From: Elymus sibiricus | Taxonomy: Eukaryota > Streptophyta > Magnoliopsida > Poales > Poaceae | DNA length: 64,000 nucleotides | Direction: 5' to 3' | NCBI GenBank assembly: GCA_039707655.1 | Contig: CM077673.1 | Coordinates: forward strand, 9,744,001 to 9,808,000 | Shown: in pieces, positions 50,040 to 62,500 of the stretch | Numbering within the stretch: position 1 is the first letter of the stretch | How the letters are laid out: the number at the start of each line of letters is the position of its first letter | Program-made: the position numbers and the translations under genes | The notes under the pieces: generated by a model | What the model saw: only the letters and a program-made list of their open reading frames with translations | Told to the model about the DNA's origin: nothing | Database searches by the model: none

Positions 50040-50475
50040 TCGCCATGGCCGTTGCAGCAAATCACGTCGCCGGACGTAGCTTTTTTCGTGGCCGGTTGTA
50101 GCAAAAATCGCGAAGCCATGTGCGATGTAGCAAAATGCGACACCGGTAGTAGCAGAATACGATGCCGGTTGTAGCATATTGTGATGCCGGTTGAAGCATG
50201 TAGCAAAAAAGATGTTGGTTTCAGCATCCCTGTGACAACGGTGGTCACATGTAGCAAAAAACATGGCGGCCATGCGATGTAGCAAAAAGCGACGTTAGAT
50301 GTAGCTGTGTGGGACGCCGGTTGTAACAATTTGTGACAACGGTGGTAACATGCAGAAAAAACACGGCGGCCGTATGATGTAGCAAATCGTGAAGCCGGTT
50401 GTAGCTGCGTGGGAAGCTGCTTGTAGCAATTTGAGACACCGGTTGTAGCATTAGGAAAACTGCGACGCCAGGGTG
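50040..50475. repeat. Degenerate repeat with gccggttgtagca motif
   Basis: At least ten copies of (g/c)ccggttgtagca or gatgtagcaaa at irregular 20-50 bp spacing; cggtggtcacatg/cggtggtaacatg passages also recur. It drives the 259- and 266-codon minus-strand ORFs. Likely inside a transposon; type not identified. Confidence 0.7.
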
Positions 50476-50939
50476 TTGCTCGGGAGCAGCACCGCCGTCC
50501 TTGCAGCCTATAGTCATCATGCTCGTCGTCCCGTGATAGCAGCCGGATGCAGCATCCTTGTAGCCGGTGCTCATGGTGGGTCGTAGTAGTGTGCATGTTG
50601 TCGCTAAGAGCAGGAAGAGGAGAAACGTGGGCGTAAAAGGAGTATTAGGCGATGTGGGCTGGAGGTAGAAGAAAGGAAAGATATAAGATAGAAAAGGGAG
50701 CCAGATGCGTAGGACCCACCATGTGCGGGAGCAATGCAGCAGTTTTGCATGCGTCTGTGCGCGTGCGGTCGTGTTGCATGTGCGGGGTCCGTTTCGAAAC
50801 GTTTCCCTTCACGTAAGGCTTACAATGATATTCAATCCTCAGCCGGCGCACCTTCCTATCTTAGAGTGCGTCATAGGCTTGTATTAATGTTGGTAATAGT
50901 GGCCCATAAACGATGGACTGTTACTAGCCATAACTAAGA

Positions 50940-51410
50940 AGTAGCAGCCGTAGTTAATTTTTTTCACAATTCAAAAAAGGGTAGACTTCGAAATTTGTTC
51001 CTAATTTCAAGAAAGTTAGTACAAAAAATTGTTCACGTTTCAAAGTTTGTTCACTTTAAAAAATAATCAAAATTCAAAAAAATGTTGCAAATTTTTTCCG
51101 CAATTTTACAAAATGACAGCATTTTTGAAAAATTGTGTACATGTTTCCAAAAATTGTTCATGATTTTGAAACAAAAAAAATCCCAAAATTCAAAAAAATA
51201 GTTTGCAATTCAATATTTATTCATAATTTTAGAAAATGTTTACATTTTTGAAAAAATTCTTCATATTTTCCAAGTTTTGTTCACTTTTTAAAACAGTCTA
51301 AGAAACAACAGTTGTTTTTTTTGGGTCAAAACAAACTAAAAGACCGAAGAGAAACATATAAAATATAGCTTCATTGGCAAAGTGGGCCTGCCCATTTGTG
51401 TAGGCTTCAG
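50940..51410. repeat. AT-rich aaaattcaaaaaa block
   Basis: Same texture as the other AT-rich blocks; no ORF. Confidence 0.5.
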
Positions 51411-51418
51411 CATAGCAA

Positions 51419-51452
51419 CTCCTAGTTGACGCACATGAGCGTCAACTAGGAG
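51419..51452. repeat. Perfect 14-bp stem hairpin
   Basis: CTCCTAGTTGACGC, a 6-base loop, then its exact inverse. It lies between the AT-rich block and the LINE. Confidence 0.9.
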
Positions 51453-51705
51453 CTCTCTTACCATTGCTAGGTTGTCCCATGGTCTGTAATCTTCATGCGT
51501 CTGAGTCTTTTAGTTGGGCCACATATCATCAGGCCTGGCCCTTGAGGGGGGCGGGTCATCAGACCAGGCCTCGGAGGGGAGCGGGAGGGGCAGGCACCCT
51601 GACCCCCACCCCTCTCCAAAAACCAAGGGACCCCATCAAGTGTGAACTTTGTATACTACAAACAATCCCTCGCCCAAATCTGCACAATGTGGCCATCACT
51701 CGTAG

Positions 51706-54700
51706 GTGATGCGGATCACCTCTAGGCGACGACTCACCTTGGCGCCGGGCTGGACGGCAACAAGGGCGTCCGGGTCTGGATCTCGTTTCTCTTGCCTACA
51801 GCCGGCAGAGGGGGAAGATGCGCCCATGGTTGACGAGTCATCTTTGGTGACGCGACGGCGCAAGTCCGATGAGGAGCTCGCCGAAGAGTTTTGGGCGGAC
51901 ATCGGCTATCCGACACCGGCGTCAAGGGTGTGGGAGCGACCTTCATCTCGACGTGCAGGTGATCATGTGAGCAGGTCCGAGACTGAAGGTGTTCCACAAG
52001 CGGAGAAGGACGGGGAGAAACGCATTTCGATCGGGCCAGGGAGTTCATCCACGGCGTCGGCGAAGGATGGACGAGGTGCTGTCGGGGTGCCGACGACGTC
52101 TAGGGTTTTGGTCAAGCCTTGGATCGGCCCCATTCTACCTCCTCGGGTGTCTCCTCCTCGAAGGATTGGCGATGTCATGCCGCACGCCTGCCTTGGTGCG
52201 GTGGCGGCCTCGCCGCAGCTCAGATCGCCAATGACGCCGCTGCCACAGGCGCTTGGGCGGGGATCCTTGACGACTGAAACTCGAACGCCTGATCCGGTTC
52301 TCACGGCGGGTCCAGACCCTAATCCTGGTATGGCTGATCCTGGGCGTCCATTACGTATGGTTAATCTCAACCGTTGGCTTTGGCATTTGTGGAACAGGAA
52401 TACGCAAGGAGGAAACCCTAATCTCTCTTGTTCTTTCGCGGCCGTCGTCCGCTCTCCGGCTATGACGCGCGGTGATGCGGCCGCGCCGACCGGCCTCAGC
52501 TCCAGCCACCACGGTCGCCCGAGCCCCGCCACTTCTCTGCCGCCCGACGCTTCATCGTCTAGTGGTGCTTCGGGCTTCGCTCCTGGCGTCTTCCCACCGG
52601 TCCTGCCGACGCAGCCCCTTGCACCGGCGGGGAACCTGGCGACGGCGCCGCTTCAAGCTTCTTATCAAGCACCGGTGCAGCAACAACAGCTCTATCAGAT
52701 GCCTCTCCCGCAGCAGTTCGCAGCCAGTTACCAGCAGCAGCCGTACTTTCAGCCTCAGGCAGGATATGTGCAGCAACAGCAGCAGCCCGCGGTGTTCTCA
52801 TATCAACCGCCTGGTACACATATGCAGCAGCAGCAAGGGCCTCCCGCCGGCATGCAGCCGATTGCTTTCAACGCCGGGCCGGCGTACAAAGCGGCAGCTG
52901 GGCCGTCAGCTAACGCTCGCCCTCGCATGCCGAAGAGTGGCAAGGGTGGACGCCCCAAATACCAGCAGGGGGTGGCGCCTCCTACTGTCGCTGTTGCCAC
53001 CCCCGCCTTGTCTTCGCAAGGGCAGCAGGGGGCGCCTGCTCTCGTTCCTGCAACAACTATCGCAGCAGTTCACGGTCAGATAGTACCGATTCAGAATCAG
53101 CCTCACCTTCCGGTTCAATCTGCAGGGTCTGCTGGTGTGGTTACGGTGTCTAAAAAGTTGTGGTGCACCAAATGTCAGTCCGCAGGACACCTGGCTGAAG
53201 ATTGCGAGACACAGCAATATTGTTTCATATGTAACAAGTCGAACCATCCGATGACCTTGCGCCGGTGCCCTGCACTTAAGATGCCGAAGCCGGTGGCGAT
53301 GCTTTGTGGCTATGGTACTGAGAACATGGCCTTCTTTCAGATGCCTGACAATGTCTGCAGGGAGGATCTTGCTCCACATATTTCTCCAACGGCACTAGTC
53401 ACGATCTCTGGTGGCTCTATTACTTCCAGCATCGTGGAGGCCGAGGTTGCCAAGATTGCGCAATATCAGCATCAGTGGACCTGGGAGGTGTTGGTGAACG
53501 GAGCATGAATTTCAAAAAATTTCCTATGCTCACGCAAGATCTATCCATGGAGATGCATCGCTACGAGAGGGGAGAGTGTGTCTACGTACCCTCGTAGACC
53601 GTTAGCGGAAGCGTCTCACAGCGCGGTTGATGTAGTCGAACAATCCTTCGAGCTCCACCGATCGAGTACCGAACGTACGGCACCTCCGAGTTCTACACAC
53701 GTGCAGCTCGGTGACGTTCCTCGCCTTCTTGATCCAGCAAGACGTCGAGGTAGTAGATGAGTTCCGTCAGCACGACGGCGTGGCGATGGTGACGGTGAAG
53801 TGATTCCGGCAGGGCTTCGCCTAAGCTCTCCGAAAAAATATGACCGAGGTGGAAAACGGAGATCGGGGCACCGCACACGGCTATGGGACAATTGTGTGTC
53901 TCCAAGGGGTGCCCCTCCTCCGTATATAAAGGAGGGAGGGGGGAGGAGGCAGCCAAGGGGCTGCGCACCAAGGGGGGGAGGAGTCCTACTAGGACTCCCC
54001 TTGGTGGTGGCGCCCCCCTCCCCCCAATCCTACTCCTACTAGGAGTGGGGAGAGAGGGAGAGAGAGGGAAGGAAAGGGGGGGCCTGCCCCCCAACCCCCA
54101 GCCCAATTCGGACCCCTCATGGGGGGGGGGGCGCCAGCCCCCTGGTGGGCTGGTGTTCCTCCCCTATGAGGCCCATGTGGCCCATGCTACTCCCCGGGGG
54201 GTTCCGGTAACCCCTCCGGTACTCCGATAAATATCCAGAACCTTCCGGAACTTTTCCGGAGGCCAAATACTATCTTCCAATATATCAATCTTTACCTCTC
54301 GGACATTCCGAGACTCCTCGTCATGTCCGTGATCTCATCCGGGACTCCGAACAACATTCGGTCACCAATCACATAACTCATATAATACTATATCGTCATC
54401 GAACCTTAAGTGTGCAGACCCTACGGGTTCGGGAATGATGTAGACATGAACGAGACGACTCTCTGGTCAATAACCAACAGTGGAACCTGGATGCTCATAT
54501 TGGTTCCTACATATTCCACGAAGATCTTTATCGGTGAACCTCATATGACAACATACGTTGTTCCCTTTTGTCCGGCGGTATGTTACTTGCCCGAGATTCG
54601 ATCGTCGGTATCTAATACCTAGTTCAAACTCGTTACCGGCAAGTCTCTTTACTCTTTCCGTAATACATCATCTTGCAACTAACTCTTTAGTCACGGTGCT

Positions 54701-56105
54701 TGCAAGGCTTCTGTGATGCTGTATTACCGAGAGGGCCCAGAGATACCTCTCCGATAGTCGGAGTGACAAATCCCAATCTCGATCCATGCCAACTCAACAA
54801 ACACTTTCGGAGATACCTGTAGTGGACCTTTATAATCACCCAATTACGTTGTGACGTTTGATAAACCCAAAGTATTCCTACGGTATCCGGGAGTTGCATG
54901 ATCTCATGGTCAGAGGAACGTGTATTTGACATAGTGAAAGCAATAGCAATAAACTGAAAAATCATTTGCTATGCTAACGGTTGGGTCATGTCCATCACAT
55001 CATTCTCCTAATGATGTGATCCCATCATCAAATGACAACTCATGTCCATGGTCATGAAACCTTGACCATCTTTTGATTAACGAGCTAGTCTAGTAGAGGC
55101 ATACTAGGGACATAGTATTTGTCTATTATCCACACATGTATTTAGTTTCCGGTCAATACAATTCTAGCATGAATAATAAACCATTATCATGAACGGAGAA
55201 ATATGATAATAAACACTTTATTAATTGCCTCTAGGGCATATTTCCAACAGGAGGCTATACCACATGGCCAGAATGCTTTTCTCATGTCTTTCCCTAGTGA
55301 TGAGGTGCTTCTGAGAGTAACTGGGTTTACGGTTTTCATCAAATCGCACAATGTCACTTTGGAGTTCAAGGCCTGGCAGTCTGAGGAGATACCGCACCGT
55401 TTCGAGTTGATTCCTATTTGGGTGCATGTTCACGGGGTGCCCCATGCGCTTCGCCACTTCTTGGGTCTTTGGGCAGTAGGTTCGGTCATTGGCGCCACGC
55501 TGGATGTGGACTTACTTTGTTTGTGCCGCAGAGGCATTGTTCGCATACAGGTGGGTGTGCTCAACCTCGATGCTTTCAAGAGGAGCACAATTAATTCCCT
55601 TTCGTCGGACGTGGTTGTTCAGAAGAAGGGATATGAGTTTCGCTATAGTCTGGAAGAATCAGATTTCCGTGTTGATGCTGACTTCGTGCCTCGTGTTTGG
55701 GAGCACGATGATGATCCTGAAAGCGACAAGGGACATGACAGAGAGGACTCTATGAGGGCTGATGATACAAGCAAGAGGCCCAAAGCGTCGTCATCGTCTA
55801 ACACCACGTCGACTACTACGAACACGGGTGGAGTGGTACCTATGCAGATTGCCACAGTCACACTTGCTCCCTCTGGGCCTTCGGCGCCGGGGAAATTCAT
55901 TGCTGTTACACCACCGAACCCGCATCGGCGTACTTCTTCCTTGCCTGGTTCGCAGACTTCTCAGGGGTCTCCGCCGTTGGGTGAACCGACTACGACTTCA
56001 GCGCACTTGGCGCCAAGGAACACTTCTACGTCGGCCTATGCTCCTGAGTCGGCTTTTTCAGTCGCCACCTTCTCCGGCTTTACCTTCGGTTCGGCTTCGC
56101 TGTGA
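51706..56105 (+). pseudogene. LINE ORF1, interrupted by solo LTR
   Basis: The first part (51706-53488) has a Pro/Ser-rich N terminus, a Gln-rich middle (about residues 315-395, several QQQQ runs), and two zinc knuckles, CTKCQSAGHLAEDC and CFICNKSNHPMTLRRC (about residues 487-520). After the LTR the frame resumes at 55250 with a segment typical of plant LINE ORF1 (SFPSDEVLLRVTGF, PIWVHVHGVPHALRHF) down to a stop at 56105. LTR plus one target duplication is 1,766 bp, and discounting it the two parts lie in one frame, so ORF1 was open here when the LTR inserted. A further ORF1-like tail (RRSGRHLVSADGAS.., to about 56670) lies in another frame, implying a frameshift near 56090. Confidence 0.85.
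53489..55249 (-). mobile_element. Angela/WIS-like solo LTR
   Basis: 1,761 bp, minus orientation: plus-strand ends are TGTTGGTGAACGG and CTAGGGCATATTTCCAACA. Both sides carry the 5-bp duplication GGAGG (53484-53488, 55250-55254), so this is a true solo LTR left by recombination between two LTRs, not a fragment. It is clearly diverged from the Angela LTRs at 14238 and 21397 and is a different subfamily or older. Confidence 0.93.
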
Positions 56106-56669
56106 TGAGACGCTTCCATCACAGGAGAGGAGCGCATCACCGGAGGGCGCTGCGGTGGACGTACCACCACTTACTTCGTCTGGACAGCAGTCTCCTTCTC
56201 GACGGGTGGTGATCTTCTCCCCGTCTGTGCGGGCTAATCACGAGCTGGCGATGGCGGAGCTGCGGGCTCTGTCGTCTGCGCCATCATCACCAGGAGGGGC
56301 GTCGGCTTCTGGGATGATTGCGGCGGAGGAGGGCGAGGTGCAGCCCACACGGTCTTCGACATCATCGTCGGACCCATCTACGCCGCCGTCCAGGGTCTCC
56401 GGGACACTTGCTGCTGCGGAATCCACACCCACACCTCTCAGACGCAGCGGCCGCCACCTCGTTAGTGCTGACGGCGCATCAGCTACCGACGAGGACTCCA
56501 TGCTGAAGGCCATGCGTAGAACGACCTCTCGCAACCTCGACTTTGAAGGTACTTCTGCTCGCAAATCTTTTCTGTCTTTTGATAAAGCCAAAGTTTCTTC
56601 AAATATTACTAGTCTTGGTATTTCATTAGGACGAAATGAAAAAGCGGTAGATTTTTCTGTTAAGGCTCA

Positions 56670-58802
56670 TCAGCAGGAAAAAAACAATGACCGGTTTGAT
56701 ACTAGATGGCCGTTTCTTTTTAATGCTGTTATTGACAGTCTCGATTTGCGGGAACTCAGTATGTCTGGTCGCCAATATACCTGGGCCAATAACAGAGCAA
56801 ACCCAACCTTTGAAAAACTTGACCGGGTACTAGTTACCACCGACTGGGAATTTAAATATCCCCTAGCTTCGGTACGGGCACTAGAAAGAATCGAGGCCTT
56901 ATCGGATCACGCTCCATTGCTTACCGATTTCGGTCAGGCAGTTCCAAGTGCGAATTGCCATCAGTTCAAATTTGAACTGGGATGGCTCACTAGAGAGGGT
57001 TCTCACGAGCTGGTTAAAAAAGTGTGGCAACGCCAACCTCGTCGTAACACGCCAATTCAACGATGGAATAATCGTATTCGCGCTCTGCGCCGATTCCTTC
57101 GTGGTTGGGCTAAACACACTGCTGGTATCTACAAGAAAGAGAAGTTGCGACTCTCTACCTTAATTGATACTCTCGATAAAATCGCGGAGGCGAGGCCTCT
57201 TTCTGCCACGGAGATTGAGCAAACAAGTCATCTCAATGAGCAGCTAGCCCGCCTCTTACGCGAGGAGGAAATTAAATGGTACCAGCGGTGTAAGACGGAC
57301 TCGCTCGTCCTAGGTGATGATAATACGAAATACTTTCGAATGTTGGCCAATGGCAGACATAGAAAGAAACGTATCTTCGCTCTAGATCAGGAGGAGGGTC
57401 GGATCGAGGGGGACGCACCACTAAAAAACTTCATTACAAAGTATTACAAAGAACTTTTTGGACCATCAGCTGATACAACTCTTGAGATGGATGAGTCTAT
57501 TAGTCATGACATTCATCAAGTTTCAGCTGCGGAAAATGAATTCCTAACCTCTCCATTCTCTGAGGAGGAAATTCGTACTGCGGTGTTTCAGATGGAACAC
57601 AACAAGTCTCCGGGTCCGGATGGTTTTCCGGCGGAGTTCTATCAATGTTTTTGGGAAATGATTAAGTCAGACTTGGTTCAGTTGTTTAATGAACTGCATG
57701 CTCACCAACTTGACATCTCCCGCTTAAACTTTGGGGAAATCATTCTTCTACCTAAGACTAAAGATGCTAGTCGGATTCAACAATATAGACCGATTTGCCT
57801 ACTAAACGTAAGCATTAAAATCTTTACGAAGGTTGCGACTAACCGGCTGAACGGGGTGGCTGACCATGTAGTCAAACCCACCCAAACAGCTTTCATGCAA
57901 GGACGGAACATATTGGATGGTGTTGCTGTTCTGCATGAAACTGTACACGAGCTTCATCATAAAAAGTTGAATGGAGTTATATTTAAAATCGACTTCGAAA
58001 AAGCTTATGATAAAGTGAAATGGCCCTTTCTGTTGCAAACATTACGCATGAAGGGGTTTTCCAATACATGGTGTCGATGGGTAGAGAGTTTCGTGTCTGG
58101 AGGTAGTGTGGCCATCAAGGTAAATGATGATGTGGGCAATTACTTTCAGACTAGGAAGGGGCTTCGTCAAGGGGACCCCTCATCCCCCATTTTGTTTAAC
58201 ATTGTGGCTGATATGCTAGCTACCCTTGTTGAGAGGGCCAAGATAGCCGGACAAGTCACCGGTGTCATACCTCATTTGGTAGAAGGAGGACTATCTATTT
58301 ACAATATGCGGATGATACCATTCTGTTTTTGGATCACGATTTAGAAAAAGCCAGAAACCTTAAATTGCTGTTATGTGCTTTTGAGGAACTCTCTGGTCTC
58401 AAAATTAATTTTCATAAGAGTGAACTCTTCTGTTTCGGCGAGGCCGCAGAAGTAGCACCTGATTATGGTGAAATCTTTGGCTGTCAACTCGGGCAATTTC
58501 CGATTCGTTATCTGGGAATCCCCATTCATTATCGGCGCTTGACGATAGCTGAATGGAAGCATGTAGAAGAGAGACTGGAGAAACGCCTGGCCAGTTGGAA
58601 GGCCAAACTCTTGTCCTATGGGGGTCGATTAATTTTGATCAACTCGGTCCTCACCAATATGGTTCTTTACATGTTATCATTCTTCCATCTTCCAAAAGGA
58701 GTGCTTCAGCGCTTAGATTACTTTAGATTAAGATTTTTTTGGCAGAGTGATAATGAAACCAAGAAATATCGTCTGGCTAGGTGGAATGTATTATGTCGAC
58801 CT
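56670..58802 (+). pseudogene. LINE ORF2: endonuclease remnant and reverse transcriptase
   Basis: From about 56690 the frame encodes the end of an APE-type endonuclease (LSMSGRQYTWANN, SDHAPLL), then a linker and reverse transcriptase with NKSPGPDGFPAEFYQ, YRPICLLNVSIKIFTKV, KIDFEKAYDKVKW and KGLRQGDPSSPILFN. The frame ends at 58344. Just before that, at about 58298-58302, one base is missing, which puts the YADD catalytic box into the other frame; that frame runs 58329-58868 with LKINFHKSE and YLGIPIHY motifs. The endonuclease N terminus is deleted. Any long ORF start upstream (55762) is out of frame with ORF1 and not a real start. Confidence 0.88.
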
Positions 58803-58853
58803 AAAAGTGAGTTATATGCCACAAAAAGTACTTCATTAGATTCACATTTCAAA
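58803..58853 (+). repeat. 51-bp copy of Stowaway MITE sequence at the LINE break
   Basis: Identical to 59267-59317, which lies inside the Stowaway element. It sits exactly where LINE homology ends. Confidence 0.92.
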
Positions 58854-59194
58854 TGTAATGCTCAATAGTTTACTTTGGAAGTTGAAGCGAGCAGACATGG
58901 GAAGCTAAATGACTTTGCCTACACATTTCCCGCCGACCTGGGAGTACCTATTATCTTCGGCAAGGATCCAACATTCAAACTAATTTCTAATGTAACCTAC
59001 CCCATCACTATAAGCCGCCTATGCTCAACCATCCAACTTCTAGTTTATCTGATTGCTGATCCACTGTGTTTTTTTAGAGAACGTGCTGATCTGCTGTAAC
59101 CCACCATGTCAGTTCATTGCAATTCCCAAGCACATGTTACTGTAAGCATGTACATCATTCCCCATTTATGGTCCTAAACAATCAGAAAATGGTA
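58854..59194. other. 3' flank of the second kinase copy
   Basis: Related to 41088-41300 and 42005-42330; no gene. Confidence 0.6.
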
Positions 59195-59432
59195 CTCCCT
59201 CCATTCCTTTATACAAGGCCACTTCATATTTTTATGACTTAACTTTGACCATTAATTTTATCAACAAAAAGTGAGTTATATGCCACAAAAAGTACTTCAT
59301 TAGATTCACATTTCAAAGAACTTTCCGATGATATATTTTTGATGACATATAATTCATATGTTGTTGACTAAAATTGCAAGTCAAAGTTTGATACGAAAAA
59401 CAAAGTGGCCTTGTATAAGGGAATGGAGGTAG
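59195..59432. mobile_element. Stowaway MITE, 238 bp
   Basis: ctccctccattcctttatac at the left, inverse gtataagggaatggaggtag at the right, TA at 59193-59194 and 59433-59434. Confidence 0.9.
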
Positions 59433-59537
59433 TAGCTTCTAATAAAGAAGGCACAGTAAAAAGTTGTATGTATGCACTTAAGAGTCATTTGTTTCACATC
59501 TATCATAAACATGGCATCATACAAATAAAATGGAAGG

Positions 59538-62500
59538 TTAAAAATTCACAGTTGTTGTCGCTTTTGCCATTCTTGCAAAACGAAGGGCATTGTTCGGTAT
59601 CAACTCATGGTGTGTGAAGTTGACATAGGCCATGGGTGAAATTTTGTTCCCCATTTGAAACCAGTCCTTGATGGCATCACCTTCATATGTGAATCCATCA
59701 GCAGCAATGTGTGGATCCCTCATGATCTCCTGAAAATATTATATAAAGATGCAAGGTTATATCAAACTAATTCAGTGACTGAATTGTAAAGATTGCAGGT
59801 GCTTAATTGGGCAAGAGAAAGGTGTGGCTGCTCCCGGGTGAACGGTGAATTCAAAAAGAATACAAAACAATATTAAAAAAATCTGAAATTTCAGGAATTC
59901 AAACATTTGATGTTCTTGCAAATTTTCAGCCACAAATAAATTTGAGGAGCCCTCACAAAAAAAATACTGCTCAAAAGTTCATAATTTTTTTCCACTGACT
60001 TTATTTTTTAGATGAAGGCTCCTGAATGTTTTTTCGTGGCTGAAACTTTGCAAGAACATAACATGTTTGACCAGGTTTCATGTCCAGAAATTTCAGAATT
60101 TTTTAATTTTGTTTTGTATTTTTTTTAATTTACGGTTCATGGGGGTGTACGTGCACCCTGGAGTAGAAAATCCACTCCCGCCGGGGAAAAAGCTAGTTAA
60201 CTGTTTGTGTGACTGGCATCACACGATTCTGGTGCTTCATTTCTGTGTTTCGTTAACGAACCTGCGTCATTGGACAGATGAAAAACGTTGGTGGCCCACA
60301 TTTGTTGTCTTGACAGTTCATTATAGCTTGCAAAACATCCCAGACCTCCTTTGCAAGATTAGGCCGCTCCTTTCGCTCTAAACGGCAACATCGCAGTGCT
60401 AGTCTTGCCAACTCTTCAGCACACTCAGGTGGCCATTCCCCTGCTGAAGTATCAATTATATCTCGCAACATGTCTTCTCTAATGGCTGCCTCCACAACAT
60501 GTGGAAGGCCTAGGGGGCTCTTATTAGTTAGCAATCGCATCAGCACTATTCCATAGGAGTAGACGTCATATTGTGCTGTGAGCTCCCCTGAGGCAATATA
60601 TGCCGGGTCCATGTATCCCATTGTGCCCTTGAGTTGGTTTGTTCGGTGATACGGGGTGATAGTGGTGTTTGTTACATTCAAGTGATGAGAGATCCCAAAG
60701 TCTGCCAGTTTGCAAACAAAGCTGGCGTCGAGAAGGACATTGTCAGGCTTGAGATCACCATGGGCAATGCCTCTTGGTTTGTTGGAGTGGAGGAAGATAA
60801 GTGCCGTGCAGATGTCGGCAGCGATTTTGATGCGCGTTCGCCATGGGAGCGGCTCTCTTTGGTCGTCGCACTGCAGACAGTCCTCTAGGCTTCCATTCGA
60901 CAAGAATTCGAAGATAAAAGCTTTGGCCTCCATGCACACTCCTATCAGGGTCACAAGGTTCGGATGCCTCATCCTACGAAGTGTTTCTACCTGTAATATA
61001 TTGGAAAGTCACATATTTGGATGCACCATTTTACTTGCTTTCATCTGACAACACGTCTTAATCTTAATGATGAAAAGTACCTCGTCATTAAACTCTTTAT
61101 CTCCTGTTGTGCCTTCACGGTTGAATTTCTTTATCGCTACGGTAGTATGTCGTAGGAATCCCTTGTAGACGGTTGCACACCCACCAACCCCAATCTTTTT
61201 GGAGTCATCAAAGTTGTCCGTCGCTTCATGTATCTCTGTGTAGCTGAACTCTGTTAAGGCAACATCACTAGTAGGGCCAAATACACTGTTCTCAAGTTCT
61301 GCTCTTTGCTCATTTGCCTTTTGCAGCTCTTTGCATATATAGAGGTGTTCTTTTCTGAGTCCAGTGTTTTCTCTGGTCAATCTATCCTCTACCTCTTTTT
61401 TTTTCTTTGCGGAGTGCATTCTCCCGTGCTTTGAACTGCAAGAAAAAAGTTCGATTAGTTGAGAGACAGATGCACCAGGTAACATAAATGCTATGTTTCA
61501 GAGAAGAGAGTTGGGAAAATATGGTAGATTAGGCATCAACAATGGATAGCTAAAGGCATGTGAAGATTTCAAATAACATACCATCATAGAAGCTTCAAAC
61601 AGATTCCTCACGGCTTTCAGCTGGCCCTCGGATGCTTCTTTTTTCGAGCACTCCAGTTCATTGCGGACTCGGTGTAGTTGCTCAAACACATCAAGTTGCA
61701 CACCAGTTTCTACCTATAAAAAAATATGTTCGCTTTAAATTCTAGGTATAACAACATTAGGTATTACATCTAACAGGAAACCAATAGACCTTGGTTGGTC
61801 GACGAAAATTTAGATGTTAGAGCAATATCAGTAAGTTTTAACAAAGTGGAATTTTTCCACAGTGCTAGTGGCAAACATTAGATACACTACTGGTTGAATG
61901 TGACTACAAACATGAACACATTTTGTTGTCAACCATTTTTCTCTACACTTGTACCTCTTAAATTGTAGTTCTAACATTAAATGCAACATGGATGCCATTT
62001 GCCTTTATCTCTTGGTTGCTGCTCAATGGATTACATGAATGAAAACTGCCTATAATGTTACTAGCATATAGTGCATATTCATATTTGAAAACATAGTACT
62101 TGATTTCCCATTGACAGTTTTTCATTTTAGATAATGGAAGAATAGTTCCCATATATAGGGTACACAAACATAAAATTACTGTACCCTCTGCACACATCCA
62201 TAAAATTATTATGATTCAGTAGAGAACTCTGCTCAGTCCAATTAATGTGGCTTACCATAGAGTGTTGATGCTCTTTAGAGCCTGCAATCGAAACAGGTAC
62301 TGTTGAACCATTCATAGTATTTAAATCCTCCAGAGCCGGTGAGGATCCTCCAGTGCTTTGCTGGCTGGAATTTAGGGAGAAACCTGTTAGTGTCATATCA
62401 ATTGACTGCTGCCTTGCACCTGATATAGTTTCCGCGCTGTCTGTTCTCAATCCTGACAAGGGATATGTATAGCTAACTGGCTGCTTGGACCGTCGTTGAT

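Larger units (their letters stand above)
51706..58802 (+). mobile_element. LINE (non-LTR) retrotransposon, degenerate
   Basis: A plus-strand LINE with ORF1 (zinc-knuckle protein) and ORF2 (remains of endonuclease plus reverse transcriptase). ORF1 is split by a solo LTR at 53489-55249. An internal deletion joins ORF1's tail to the late part of the endonuclease. The reverse transcriptase has a frameshift next to its YADD box. The 3' end, including any RNase H and poly(A), is lost at about 58802, where a 51-bp copy of MITE sequence begins. The 5' limit is somewhere between the hairpin at 51452 and the ORF1 start. Confidence 0.9.

Noticed and set aside
49485..50596. Two long minus-strand ORFs (266 and 259 codons)
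   Set aside because: Composition follows the underlying short repeats; no domain and both strands are equally open.
51419..51480. Helitron 3' end (hairpin followed by CTAG)
   Set aside because: CTAG occurs 14 bases after the hairpin but is followed by G, not the T expected from A-T insertion, and no TC 5' end or Rep/helicase was seen.
55762..56600. 860-codon ORF starting at 55762 as a full LINE ORF2
   Set aside because: Its first third overlaps ORF1 in another frame and has no endonuclease motifs; the true homology begins later.
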